From assembly GCA_009693865.1 (NCBI GenBank), contig SHWL01000005.1:1-64000 (forward strand): a DNA stretch of 64,000 nucleotides. Direction: 5' to 3'. Positions within the stretch are counted from its first letter, which is position 1. Each line of letters starts with the position of its first letter. The position numbers and the translations under genes were made by a program. The notes under the pieces are model-generated. The model did no database searches. It saw nothing but the letters and a program-made list of their open reading frames with translations, and was not told the DNA's origin. This document shows positions 8,465 through 19,206 of this stretch, one piece after another. The stretch comes from Acetobacteraceae bacterium (lineage in GTDB: Bacteria; Pseudomonadota; Alphaproteobacteria; Acetobacterales; Acetobacteraceae).

Positions 8465-8815
8465 CCTCCGGCCTGTTCGGAGGATGACGACTGAGGCGAG
8501 GCCATACGCACCTGTTACAAAACCGCGGAACGCATCCAGGATGAGGACGAGCAGATAGCTGCCGGTACCGACAGAGGTCATGCCGCGCACGGTCTTGAGA
8601 TAGGTCGGCAGGAACGTTCCGGCAGCCCAACCGCCGCCTCGCGCGCCGATCATCATGATCGACAGGCGCAAGGTGATCGACAGATGCGGCGGCTTCATCG
8701 CGTCGAGCGCCCAACCGCCGAAGCAGGCGATCATCGTGCGCCGTTCGCGCGGATTTAAGGCGGAAAACCAGGACAGCGTGGCGTTTCTCCACCGTTGTTG
8801 GTGTTTGCCATCCAA
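8465..8815 (-). pseudogene. MFS transporter remnant (aromatic-acid/H+ symporter-like), internally deleted
   Basis: The frame begins with a typical N-terminus (LSWFSALNPRERRTMIACFG then GWALDAM) and jumps directly to a sequence from the middle of such carriers (GTFLPTYLKTVRGMTSVGTG, then SYLLVLILDAF). Roughly 200 residues between are missing, as is everything after TGRR. The frame is kept across the deletion. No function is expected. It precedes the CoA-transferase gene on the same strand. Confidence 0.72.
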
Positions 8816-9003
8816 GCCGTTTGGGGTGGACCATCACCCTGAGCCAGGATGCGGCTGCCTCATTTTCCGGTGCGGCCATGGTCAGGTCAGCCGGGAACGG
8901 GCCGGGAGGGGAAGCGCTTGGGGATTAAGCCCAGAGATCGTGGGTCGGTTGACATCGCTTGCGCCGTTCCCGATGACTCAAGCGCACGCGAAGGAACACC
9001 GGA

Positions 9004-9783
9004 ATGACCACGAACTGCCAGAAGCTGGCCGCCGATCTCGAACGCCTCTTGAAGCTGCGCAATCCGCCCTTCGGCATGAAACTGTTCGAGCGGGTCGAGG
9101 ATATGGAGGCGATTCCGCGCATTCGCAGGCCAAAGGCCGTCCACGCCTTCGATCAGGTGGTGGCGCAGGCCGCCCGCCTTGGCTGGACGGTCGGCGTCAC
9201 CGCAAGCGACCTTGTTGGTGCGCAGTGCCGGGCCGTGATTGGTCTCGGCAACGCCAAGGACGACAAATGGAAGACGGGTCAGAACATGGTTGGCGTCTGG
9301 TACTCGACACCGGACGACGCCGGGGCCCACCAGGCCGCGATGAACTGTGTCGATGACGGCACATATCAGGCGATGGTCGTTTCGCCCTTGTCGAGCGGCC
9401 GGCTCGATCCGCCCGACATCGCGCTGTTCTACGCCACGCCAGGCGCGATGATGTATTTCATTAATGGATTGCAATGGTCCGGTTACAAACGGTTCGACTG
9501 GAGCGTCGTCGGCGAATCCGCCTGCGCCGATTCATGGGGCCGCGCGTTGAAAACCCGGCAACCCAGTCTGTCGATCCCGTGCTTCGCGGAGCGGCGTTAT
9601 GGCGGGGTGCTGGACGATGAGATGCTGATGGCATTGCCGCCGGACCAGGTCGCCCAGGCGATCATCGGAATGGAGGCTTTGGGGAAGAACGGGCTGCGGT
9701 ATCCGTTCCCGCAATACGGCATCCAACAGGACGTGCGGGCAGGCATGGGCGTGAGTTATCCGGACAAAAAACCGCCGGCATGA
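9004..9783 (+). CDS. DUF169 domain-containing protein
   Basis: 259 aa, matching the DUF169 pattern: KLAADLERLLKLRNPPFGMK at the N-terminus, AQCRAVIGLG near 75, and GESACADSWGRAL with conserved Cys/Ala near 175, where family members carry conserved cysteines. The biochemical function of the family is unknown. A GGAACACCGG stretch precedes the ATG. The peptide ABC operon begins about 90 bp downstream in the same direction, so co-transcription is possible. Confidence 0.85.
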   Translation: MTTNCQKLAADLERLLKLRNPPFGMKLFERVEDMEAIPRIRRPKAVHAFDQVVAQAARLGWTVGVTASDLVGAQCRAVIGLGNAKDDKWKTGQNMVGVWYSTPDDAGAHQAAMNCVDDGTYQAMVVSPLSSGRLDPPDIALFYATPGAMMYFINGLQWSGYKRFDWSVVGESACADSWGRALKTRQPSLSIPCFAERRYGGVLDDEMLMALPPDQVAQAIIGMEALGKNGLRYPFPQYGIQQDVRAGMGVSYPDKKPPA

Positions 9784-9876
9784 CGCGCCGCTTACCGGGC
9801 TTCGGTCCGGGAGTTGCCGGGAACACATGGGCAGGGTAGCCAAGCGGTCAGCGCAAACCCGGCAAGGGAACCACAC

Positions 9877-10815
9877 ATGGGAAGGCATATCGGCCACCGC
9901 CTGTTGATCATGATTCCCGCCTTGGTTGGCGTGTTGTTCCTGTGCTTCTGCCTGATGCAGGTCGCGCCCGCCGACCCGGCGATGATCATCGCGGGACCCG
10001 ATGCGAGACCGGAAGCCGTCGCCGCGATCCGCAAGGAACTCGGGCTCGACCGGGCCATTCCGATTCAGTTCGCCGAATATATTCTGCGCGTTGGGCAAGG
10101 CGACCTCGGCCGCTCGATCATCTCCAACAAGAAAGTCAGCGAGGAACTGATCAACACCGTCGGCCCGACCTTCGAACTGATGATCGGCGCGATGCTGATC
10201 GGGGTGCCGATCGGGATCGCGCTGGGGACGCTCGCCGCGGTCATGCGAGGCACCATCACCGACCGTCTCATCATGGCCTGCTCGGTCGCGGGCGTGTCGA
10301 TGCCGGTGTTCTTCATCGGCCTGATCCTGATCCAGTATGTCGGCTTTAAATGGGGCCTGCTGCCGTTCACCGGACGCGAGGGACCGATCTGGGCCGGCGG
10401 TCTGCCCAACATGATCCTCCCCGCCGTCACCCTGGGCGCCGTCCTGATCGGTCCGATCGCGCGCATGACCCGCACCGCGGTGCTGGAGGTACTCGGCGCC
10501 GATTTCGTCCGCACCGCGCGCGCGAAAGGATTGCGGGAGAGCACGGTCGTCATATCTCATGCATTACGCAACGCGCTGATCCCGGTGGTCACGCTGATCG
10601 GCCTGCAGGCGGCCTTCCTGCTTGGCGGCGCCGTCGTGACGGAAACCATGTTCGCCTGGCCCGGCGTCGGCCGCCTGGCGGTGGGCGCGATCCTGTCGAG
10701 CGATTTTCCCACCGCGCAGGGCGCCATCATGATCCTCGCGCTCGCGTTCCTGCTGATCAACCTGACGGTCGATGTCCTTTACGCCTGGCTCGATCCGAGG
10801 GTGCAACGCTCATGA
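9877..10815 (+). CDS. Peptide/nickel-type ABC transporter permease (DppB-like)
   Basis: 312 aa from the ATG at 9877, with AAGGGA upstream; a start at 9814 is less likely. Membrane protein with an N-terminal helix (LLIMIPALVGVLFLCFCLM), a periplasmic segment and the binding-protein-dependent transport domain. The EAA-type loop DFVRTARAKGLRE near residue 205 contacts the ATPases. It is first in the transporter operon and overlaps the second permease by ATGA. The imported solute is a peptide or similar small molecule by family. Confidence 0.93.
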   Translation: MGRHIGHRLLIMIPALVGVLFLCFCLMQVAPADPAMIIAGPDARPEAVAAIRKELGLDRAIPIQFAEYILRVGQGDLGRSIISNKKVSEELINTVGPTFELMIGAMLIGVPIGIALGTLAAVMRGTITDRLIMACSVAGVSMPVFFIGLILIQYVGFKWGLLPFTGREGPIWAGGLPNMILPAVTLGAVLIGPIARMTRTAVLEVLGADFVRTARAKGLRESTVVISHALRNALIPVVTLIGLQAAFLLGGAVVTETMFAWPGVGRLAVGAILSSDFPTAQGAIMILALAFLLINLTVDVLYAWLDPRVQRS

Positions 10816-11687
10816 GTGGCGAAACGATGACGATCGCCGACGTGGCCGAGCTTCCCGGGCGGAGTGGCGTGTTACGCCGCCTGGCGCGCGACAAGGTGGC
10901 CTTCGTCGCGGGCGTATTCCTCGCGCTCGTCGTGCTCATGGCCGCGCTGGCGCCGTGGATTTCCCCCCACGACCCGTATTTCACCGACCTGACCAAAGTG
11001 ATGCGGCCGCCGAACGTGGAGAATTGGTTCGGCACCGACAGCACCGGGCGAGACATCCTCAGCCGCATCATATATGGCACGCGCACCACGCTGCTCATGG
11101 GCCTGGCCGGGGTCCTGCTCGGCGGAGTGTTCGGCGCGATCCTGGGCTTGCTCGCGGCGTTCTATCGCGGCCTGGACGGCTGGATCATGCGGCTGGTCGA
11201 CATCATGCTGGCCTTCCCCGCGATCCTGATCGGCCTGGCCGTCGCGGCGATCTTTGGCGCGGGCATCACGTCGGTCGTCATCGCCCTGGTGTTCGCCGCA
11301 GTCCCCACCGTCGCCCGCGTCGCGCGTGGCGCCGCCGTTGGCGTCATGAGCCAGGAGTTCATGGAGGCCGGGCGAGTCGTCGGCGTGTCTGACTTCACGT
11401 TGCTGTGGCGCTATCTGACCCTGAACTGCGTGTCCACGATTTTCGTCTACCTGACGTTACGTTTCGGTCAGGTCATCCTGATCGGCTCGACCCTCAGTTT
11501 TCTCGGCATGGGCGCGCAACCGCCGACCGCCGAACTGGGCATGATGGCCTCCCAGGGGCGTGATTTTCTGTTCATGGCGCCGCATATCGCGACCATTCCC
11601 AGCATGGCGATTTTCGCGATCGTCCTGGCCGCGAACCTGTTGGGTGACGCTCTGCGCGACGTGCTCGATCCCCGCCTGCAGCAGTGA
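10812..11687 (+). CDS. Peptide/nickel-type ABC transporter permease (DppC-like)
   Basis: 291 aa. It starts inside the stop of the DppB-like gene (ATGA). The N-terminal OppC-type helix (VAFVAGVFLALVVLMAALAP) is followed by HWFGTD-like NWFGTDSTGRDILSRIIYG, typical of the family, then the permease domain with the EAA loop (EFMEAGRVVGVSD). It ends in DPRLQQ. It should form the heterodimeric channel with the preceding gene. Confidence 0.93.
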   Translation: MSGETMTIADVAELPGRSGVLRRLARDKVAFVAGVFLALVVLMAALAPWISPHDPYFTDLTKVMRPPNVENWFGTDSTGRDILSRIIYGTRTTLLMGLAGVLLGGVFGAILGLLAAFYRGLDGWIMRLVDIMLAFPAILIGLAVAAIFGAGITSVVIALVFAAVPTVARVARGAAVGVMSQEFMEAGRVVGVSDFTLLWRYLTLNCVSTIFVYLTLRFGQVILIGSTLSFLGMGAQPPTAELGMMASQGRDFLFMAPHIATIPSMAIFAIVLAANLLGDALRDVLDPRLQQ

Positions 11688-11862
11688 CCAGGAGCTGTTT
11701 TCGATGCGCCATGTGATTTGGTTGCTGGCCGGACGTATGCTCGCGCACCCGACGGCGGGGCAGACCTTAACCATTCCCCGGAACATCGGCGCGTCACGTT
11801 TGTACGTCGATGGTCTACAAGCTGCCGGACGCGACGCCGTGACGGAACACAGGGAGGCAACA

Positions 11863-13434
11863 ATGAAAAACATCTTTTGGAGTGCCGCGTTCGCGCTTGG
11901 CCTCGCCATCGCGCCGGCGACGCCGCAAGCCCAGACGCTGACCCTCATGCGCGGCGTGGACGCACCGCATTTCGACAGTCACAAAACCACCTGGTCGCCA
12001 GCCTCCGACATCGTCAACATGATCCAGGACACGCTGGTAGCATTGGACTGGGACGGGAAAACGCCCCTCCCCTATCTCGCGAAGTCGTGGGAGATCAGCG
12101 AAGACGGTAAAGTCTATACCTTCCATCTGCGCGACGATGTGACGTTTTGCAGTGGCAAGAAACTCACCGCCGAGGACGTGGTGTATTCATTCAAACGCCT
12201 GAAAGATCCGGCGACCCGTGCCCCCTATTCCTGGCGCGCGGGCGATATCAAGGAAGTCCGCGCCACCGGTCCATACACCGTCGAGTACGAGCTGAACGTG
12301 CCGTATTCGGAACTGCTGTTGCAACTGACCATGTTCACCAACGCCATCCACAACAAGGACAGCGTCGAGGCGCTTGGCAAGGATTATGGCGTCAACGGCA
12401 TCGATGGCACCGGCCCTTATTGTTTCGTATCCTGGCAGCCGCGCACGCAGATCGATCTGAAACGCCACGATGCCTATCGCTGGGGCCCGTCGATGTATCA
12501 AAACAAAGGCCCGGTGAAATTCCAGCGCCTGGTGATCAAGATCGTGCCCGAGGACTCAAGCCGTCTGGCGGCGATGTTGTCCGGGCAGTTCGATGTCACC
12601 AACGCGTTCCCCTCGCAGTATGTCGACCAGGCCAAAGCCGCGCCGAACCTACAGGTTCAGCTGGCGAAGCCGAATTTTCAATTGCTGTACTACGGCTACA
12701 AAATCACGCGGCCGATGGTCGCCGACCGGCGCGTGCGCGAGGCGATGAACATCGGCATCAACCGCGCGGAGATCGTCAAAGGCCTGATGGCGGGCAACGC
12801 CGAACCGGCTGTCACGTTCGTCGATCCGGACGCGCGGGATTTCGCCCCCGCCACGAGAACAACGATCAAGGAAGATGTCGAGCGGGCGAAACGCCTGTTG
12901 GATGAGGCGGGCTGGAAACCTGGCGCGGATGGCATCCGGGAAAAGGACGGCGTGAAACTGGCTCCGAAGGTGTATTTCGTATCGGCGGGCAGCGCGCCAA
13001 AAATATCCGAAGCGATCCAGGGCTACATGCGCAAGATCGGCGTCGATTGGCGGCTTCACCCGTGGGACGGAACCATCGCCGCGGCGAAAATGGCAGAGCA
13101 GGATTATGAAATCTGGTCGGTCACCGTGCCCTACCTGGCGGCGGGCGATCTGATGAACATCTACTTCAACTCTCAGAACATTCCGACCCCCAATCGCATG
13201 AACTACCGCGATGAGGAAACCGATCGGTTGCTCGCCGCCGGACGGATGGCACTGACAGACGAGGCGCGTTCGAAAGCCTACTTCTCCGTGCAGGAACGCG
13301 TGATGGGCGAACACCTGTGGATGCCGGTGATGAACATCAACATGTTCATGATCACCAACAAGAAGCTCAAGGGAGCCCGCCCCCACATGCTGTATCAGAA
13401 TACGTTCTATAAAGGGCTCGATTTGTCGTTCTGA
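11863..13434 (+). CDS. ABC transporter substrate-binding protein, family 5 (copy 1)
   Basis: 523 aa with a cleavable signal peptide ending at about AQA-QT (residue 23). SBP family 5 features: [20 protein letters not shown], the VYTFHLRDDVTF pattern, and GTGPYCFVSW near 190. An AGGGAGG site precedes the ATG at 11863. The frame is open further up but lacks a signal peptide there. It captures the transported solute in the periplasm. A paralogue of identical length follows at 13687, separated by a large palindrome. They probably use the same permeases and ATPases. Confidence 0.93.
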   Translation: MKNIFWSAAFALGLAIAPATPQAQTLTLMRGVDAPHFDSHKTTWSPASDIVNMIQDTLVALDWDGKTPLPYLAKSWEISEDGKVYTFHLRDDVTFCSGKKLTAEDVVYSFKRLKDPATRAPYSWRAGDIKEVRATGPYTVEYELNVPYSELLLQLTMFTNAIHNKDSVEALGKDYGVNGIDGTGPYCFVSWQPRTQIDLKRHDAYRWGPSMYQNKGPVKFQRLVIKIVPEDSSRLAAMLSGQFDVTNAFPSQYVDQAKAAPNLQVQLAKPNFQLLYYGYKITRPMVADRRVREAMNIGINRAEIVKGLMAGNAEPAVTFVDPDARDFAPATRTTIKEDVERAKRLLDEAGWKPGADGIREKDGVKLAPKVYFVSAGSAPKISEAIQGYMRKIGVDWRLHPWDGTIAAAKMAEQDYEIWSVTVPYLAAGDLMNIYFNSQNIPTPNRMNYRDEETDRLLAAGRMALTDEARSKAYFSVQERVMGEHLWMPVMNINMFMITNKKLKGARPHMLYQNTFYKGLDLSF

Positions 13435-13474
13435 GCGGGTGCGGCCGTTCGCATCATGGCGGAACGCACCCTTC

Positions 13475-13597
13475 CCCCCACGTCATCCCCGGACTTGTTC
13501 CGGGGACCGGACGCGGGACAAACGGTTGAAATATGGGGCTTGCGCTCGGTAGGTGCCGCTACCGGTCCCCGGAACAAGTCCGGGGATGACGTGGGGG
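13475..13597. repeat. Palindromic element with 36-bp perfect arms
   Basis: The arms at 13475-13510 and 13562-13597 are exact reverse complements, separated by 51 bp. The core is gtcatccccggacttgttcc. It lies between the two binding-protein genes and could form a strong hairpin in the transcript that lowers expression of the distal genes. The core resembles the interspersed element at 55532-55644, so it belongs to a dispersed REP-like family. Confidence 0.85.
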
Positions 13598-13686
13598 CGG
13601 ATGATGTGGGGCGGATGACGTGGGGGCGTGGGTCTCGTCATAATGAAACTATCGGTGCACGTGCCGGAACATTAAGGGAGACGGGG

Positions 13687-15258
13687 ATGAAGACACTATT
13701 CCGGTTGGCGATACTGACGATGGGCCTCGGCCTGTTCATCCCGGCCGCCAACGCTCAGACGTTCAATGTGATGCGGTCGCTCGACGCGCCGCATTACGAC
13801 GCGCAGAGGACGACCTGGGGGCCGACCGGAGATGTCGCGCTGTTGGTGCAGGACACGCTTGTGGCGTTGGACTGGGACGCCAAAACGCCCATCCCGCATC
13901 TGGCGAAATCATGGACGGTCAGTCCCGACGGGCGCATCTACACGTTCCAGTTACGCGACGATGTCACGTTTTGCAGTGGCAAGAAATTCACCTCCGCCGA
14001 CGTCGCATACACCTTCAAGCGGCTGAAAGAACTGGGCAATCGGGCGCCTTACGCCTGGCGTGCCGGCCCGGTGAAAGAGGTTCGCCCCGTCGGTCCCCAC
14101 ACGGTTGAATATGAGTTAACCGAACCATTCTCGGAACTGCTGTTGCAATTGACGATGTGGACCAACGTCATCCTGAACCAGGACAACGTCGAACAACTCG
14201 GCAAGGACTACGGCATCTCCGGGCTGGATGGGACGGGGCCGTGGTGCTTCGTGTCGTGGACGCCTCGCACGGAAACCGTTTTGCGCCGGCACGATGCTTA
14301 TCGCTGGGGTCCGTCGATGTACAAAAACCCGGGCCCGGTTAAGTTCGACCGCATGGTGATCAAAATCATCCCCGAGGAATCGAGCCGTCTCGCCGCGATG
14401 CTGTCAGGACAGTTCGACTATACCAACGCCTTTCCGCGGCAGTTCGTGGCGCAGGCCAAGGCCACGCCGTCGCTGGAGGTTCAGGAGGCGAAAGGCGCCT
14501 TCTCGTTGCTGTATTTTGGCTTCAAGACCACGCGGGACATGGTGTCCGACCCGCGCGTGCGCGAAGCCATGAGCATCGGCATCAACCGCGCCGAGATCAA
14601 CTCTGGCGTCATGCTGAGTCAGGCCAAACCCGCTTTCACTTATGTCGATCCGACCGCCCAGGATTTTGCGCCGGCGACGGCGGGGATCGTCAAGGAGGAT
14701 GTGGAGCGGGCGAAGCGCCTGCTTGACGAAGCCGGCTGGAAAATGGGCGGCGACGGGATCAGGGAAAAAGACGGTCTGAAGCTCGCGCCGAAGGTTCTGT
14801 TCACAATCGGCAACAACTCCGCGCGGCCCGCCGAGGCAATCCAGGGTTATTTGCGCAAGATCGGCATCGACTGGCGATTGAACGGCCTGGATTCAACCAT
14901 CTCTCCGCTTAAAATGGGCGAGCAGGACTATGAAATCTGGTCGGTCAGCGTGCCCTATATGTCGGCGGGCGACCTGATGAACCTGTATTTCGACTCGAAG
15001 AACATTCCGACTCCCAATCGGATGAACTGGAAGGATCCGCGCACCGACGAATTGCTCGCCGGCGGGCGGCAGGCGCTGACACCGGACGTCCGCGCGAGGA
15101 ATTACATGGCAGTGCAGGAACTGGTGATGAAGCAGCATCTGTGGATACCGGTGCTGGACATCACCATCCACCAGGTCACCAACCGGCGCCTGAAAAACAC
15201 TCGCCCGCACATGCTGTACAACAGCACGATCTATAAGGCGCTCGATTTTTCGCACTGA
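13687..15258 (+). CDS. ABC transporter substrate-binding protein, family 5 (copy 2)
   Basis: 523 aa, same length and strongly similar throughout to the upstream copy (shared [33 protein letters not shown]). The signal peptide ends at NAQT (about residue 22). The ATG at 13687 has AAGGGAG upstream; the longer open frame above runs through the palindrome and is not coding. Differences are spread over the ligand-binding lobes, so the two may bind different ligands. It is followed by the two ATPase genes. Confidence 0.93.
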   Translation: MKTLFRLAILTMGLGLFIPAANAQTFNVMRSLDAPHYDAQRTTWGPTGDVALLVQDTLVALDWDAKTPIPHLAKSWTVSPDGRIYTFQLRDDVTFCSGKKFTSADVAYTFKRLKELGNRAPYAWRAGPVKEVRPVGPHTVEYELTEPFSELLLQLTMWTNVILNQDNVEQLGKDYGISGLDGTGPWCFVSWTPRTETVLRRHDAYRWGPSMYKNPGPVKFDRMVIKIIPEESSRLAAMLSGQFDYTNAFPRQFVAQAKATPSLEVQEAKGAFSLLYFGFKTTRDMVSDPRVREAMSIGINRAEINSGVMLSQAKPAFTYVDPTAQDFAPATAGIVKEDVERAKRLLDEAGWKMGGDGIREKDGLKLAPKVLFTIGNNSARPAEAIQGYLRKIGIDWRLNGLDSTISPLKMGEQDYEIWSVSVPYMSAGDLMNLYFDSKNIPTPNRMNWKDPRTDELLAGGRQALTPDVRARNYMAVQELVMKQHLWIPVLDITIHQVTNRRLKNTRPHMLYNSTIYKALDFSH

Positions 15259-15284
15259 TCGTGACATCTGCAAACGGAGCATTC

Positions 15285-16276
<992 letters not shown>

Positions 16277-16280
<4 letters not shown>

Positions 16281-17353
16281 CCGAGACTCCGGTTCTCAAG
16301 GTCGACAGGCTGATCAAGCACTTTCCGATCCGCCGCGGCATAGTCTTTACGAAAACCGTGGGTCATGTCCGCGCGGTCGACGATATCAGTTTCGAGATCG
16401 CGCGCGGCGAAACGCTCGCCCTGGTGGGCGAATCCGGTTGCGGCAAATCCACCACCGGGCGATTGATCCTGCGCTTGATCGAGCCAACCAGCGGCTCCGT
16501 CAGCTTCAATGGCGCCGACATCGCCGGTCTGGACAAGGCGTCGATGCGCAAGATGCGGCGGCACATTCAGTTCATCTTCCAGGACCCCTACGCCTCGCTC
16601 AATCCACGCATGACGGTTGGCGAGATGCTGACCGAACCGCTGGACGTTCACGGCCTGGAACAAGGCGAAGCACGCGATGCGCGCGTGCGCGAATTGCTGC
16701 AGGTGGTCGGATTGTTGCCGGAGCACGCGAGGCGGTATCCGCACCAATTTTCGGGCGGTCAGCGGCAACGGATCGGCATCGCGCGCGCTCTGGCGGTCAA
16801 GCCGGATCTGATCGTCTGCGATGAGCCGGTGTCGGCTCTGGACGTGTCGATCCAGGCCCAGGTGGTGAATTTGTTGCAAAATCTGCAGGAACGGTTCGGG
16901 CTGTCGTATTTGTTCATCGCGCATGATCTGGCTGTGGTGAAACACATCAGCCATCGCGTGGCGGTGATGTATCTGGGCAAGCTCGTGGAGGTCGCCGACA
17001 AGCGCACGCTCTACGCGCGTCCCCTGCACCCTTACACACAGGCTCTGCTGTCGGCGATTCCGAAGCCCGACCCGACGCTCGACAGCGAACGCATCATCCT
17101 GAGTGGAGATGTGCCCAGTCCGATCAATCCGCCGCCGGGGTGCCGGTTCAATACGCGCTGTTCTTACGCTCAGGCACGTTGCGGCATTGAGGAACCGGTA
17201 CTGCGCGACGCGGGCGGCGGACATCGGGTCGCGTGTCATTTCTATGATACGATATCATCACAAAAAACCACCTCGCCCGGCGTTTCAACCCTGAGCGGTA
17301 AGTTCGCGGAGCGCCTGGCGCTGTTCGAGGCCGCGAAGGCGCATGCGGAATGA
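16277..17353 (+). CDS. Peptide ABC transporter ATP-binding protein (DppF-like)
   Basis: 358 aa. Walker A GESGCGKS at residues 51-58, [10 protein letters not shown], signature FSGGQRQR, Walker [13 protein letters not shown] and AHDLAVV are present, with the C-terminal [11 protein letters not shown] motif. It starts in the stop codon of the DppD-like gene. It closes the operon of two permeases, two binding proteins and two ATPases. Confidence 0.94.
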
Positions 17354-17359
17354 CGATGT

Positions 17360-18865
17360 TCACGCCGCTCTGACGTGCCGCCGCAGGAAAAACAGTAGAA
17401 TCAGTGGCGGAATGACCGTCAATGTCATCAGGCGGAAGTCATTGTTGTAGGCGATGATTTTTGCGTGATATGTGACCAGCTGATCCAGCGCCGCCGCGCC
17501 GTGCCGCGTCGCGGGGTCCAAAAAATGCCCCGCGAAATCGGCGCCCGGTAACGCCCGCTTGAACGGCGTGATGCCCGCCGCGAGGTCGGCGTGCGTGGTC
17601 TGCGTGCTTCTCGACAGGGTAAACGTGGTCACCGAGATTCCCACGGCGGAACCCAGATTCCGGGCCAGCGACTGCACTGACGCCGCCTCGGGGCGAAGAT
17701 GCGCGGCCAGGGTGGTGAAGGCCATGACGGTCATGGGGTTCAGCACCAACCCCATGCCGAAACCCTGCGCGAGCATCACCGCCATCATCTCGGCCTGGGT
17801 CACATCCGGGGTCCAGGTGCTCATGACCAGCATTGTCCAACCCATGGCCAGCAGTCCGGCCGCCATGATCATACGCTCGTCGAATCGCATCGCCAGCCGG
17901 CTCGCGGCGAACATGGCCGTCATCGTTCCAAGGCCGCGCGGTGCCATGGCGATGCCGGAGTCCAGCACGGGATAATGTCCGAGCTGCTGCAGATACGGGA
18001 CCATCAACGAGGCGGTCGCCAGCATCACCGACGACACACACAACACCATGATGATGCCCGCGAAGAAATTCCGGTCCTTGAATAAAGCCAGCGACAGAAA
18101 TGGCTTATCGGCGGTGAACATATGTACCACGAACAGATAAAGCGACAGTCCCGCGATCGTTGCCTCCGCGACAATCTCGGTCGAGGTGAACCAGTCCTGC
18201 TTCTGACCCCGGTCAAGCATGAGCTGGAACATTCCAACCGTCAGTCCCAGCATCGCAAAGCCATACCAACTGAACCTCAACGAGGTTCGCGCCGGGACCT
18301 TGGGCAGGAATATCACCACTCCCAGAAGAGCAAGCAATCCCGGTCCAAGCGCGACATAAAAGACCAGGCGCCAATGATAGGTATCCGTCAAATATCCCCC
18401 GATCATCGGCCCCAGAAACGGCCCCATCAAAATTCCAACCGCGAAAACCGCCATCGCCTGGGCTCGTTGAGCAAACGGATAGATGTCGAGCATCGTCGCC
18501 TGGCATAATGGCGCGAGGGCGGCGCCGAACATGCCTTGTATCAAACGGCTGACGATCAATTGTTCCAATGTCCTCGATAAGCCGCTCAGCACCGACATGC
18601 AGAGGAACCCGCCAAGGCACGCGATGAATACCTGCTTGCGGCCGAATCGTTGCGCCATCCACGCGACCGGCGCGGTCATGATCGCCGAGGCGATCACGTA
18701 GGACGTCAGCACCCACGAAACTTCCTCGGCGCTGGCGGAAAGGCTGCCCTGCATGTACGGCAGCGCGACGATGCAAATCGTTGAATCCAACGTTTGCATG
18801 AACATCGCCAACATCACCGAGGCGGTGATCACTTTGCGATGGCGAACGACGCCGGAGTCAGACAT
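17360..18865 (-). CDS. MFS transporter, DHA2 (EmrB/QacA) family
   Basis: 501 aa from the ATG at 18865; another in-frame ATG at 18889 is possible. About 14 hydrophobic helices. DHA2 features: LDSTICIVALPYMQGSL in helix 1, WVLTSYVIASAIM, RFGRKQVF in the loop between helices 2 and 3, and the antiporter motif region (GPFLGPMIGGYLTD). The expected role is drug/proton antiport. It converges on the peptide ABC operon with a 6-bp gap. No EmrA-type adaptor gene is beside it. Confidence 0.92.
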   Translation of the reverse strand: MSDSGVVRHRKVITASVMLAMFMQTLDSTICIVALPYMQGSLSASAEEVSWVLTSYVIASAIMTAPVAWMAQRFGRKQVFIACLGGFLCMSVLSGLSRTLEQLIVSRLIQGMFGAALAPLCQATMLDIYPFAQRAQAMAVFAVGILMGPFLGPMIGGYLTDTYHWRLVFYVALGPGLLALLGVVIFLPKVPARTSLRFSWYGFAMLGLTVGMFQLMLDRGQKQDWFTSTEIVAEATIAGLSLYLFVVHMFTADKPFLSLALFKDRNFFAGIIMVLCVSSVMLATASLMVPYLQQLGHYPVLDSGIAMAPRGLGTMTAMFAASRLAMRFDERMIMAAGLLAMGWTMLVMSTWTPDVTQAEMMAVMLAQGFGMGLVLNPMTVMAFTTLAAHLRPEAASVQSLARNLGSAVGISVTTFTLSRSTQTTHADLAAGITPFKRALPGADFAGHFLDPATRHGAAALDQLVTYHAKIIAYNNDFRLMTLTVIPPLILLFFLRRHVRAA

Positions 18866-19206
18866 AACCTGCCCGGTTTGCCATGACATCGGTTTGCCGG
18901 GTCTCCGAGCCCGCCTTGGGCATCACGGCCTACGTGCTCGCACGGGTCCGGGCCGGCCAACCCTCGCGGGTCCCGGTGCAGACGATGCCATTCACCCGGC
19001 TGCGCAAGTCGCCCCTCCTCCTCGCGGTTTGTTTGGTCATTCTCCATCCTGGCGTTATTTCGCAGTGCGCGCCATAGGGCCGCCCGCCACGCTGGAGGCC
19101 TGACTGTTGCAGTGCGCCAAAATCGGTGGCTATCCTGTTTTCACGGCGCCCAAACAGTTCGCCCGCCGGGAAACGCCACCTGACCGACTTTGAAAGCTGA
19201 TCAACC
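18866..19206. other. 341-bp intergenic region without recognisable gene
   Basis: Upstream of both the exporter (minus strand) and the first monooxygenase (plus strand), so it must hold their divergent promoters. Short open frames on both strands are not convincing. I cannot identify a clear operator. Confidence 0.4.
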
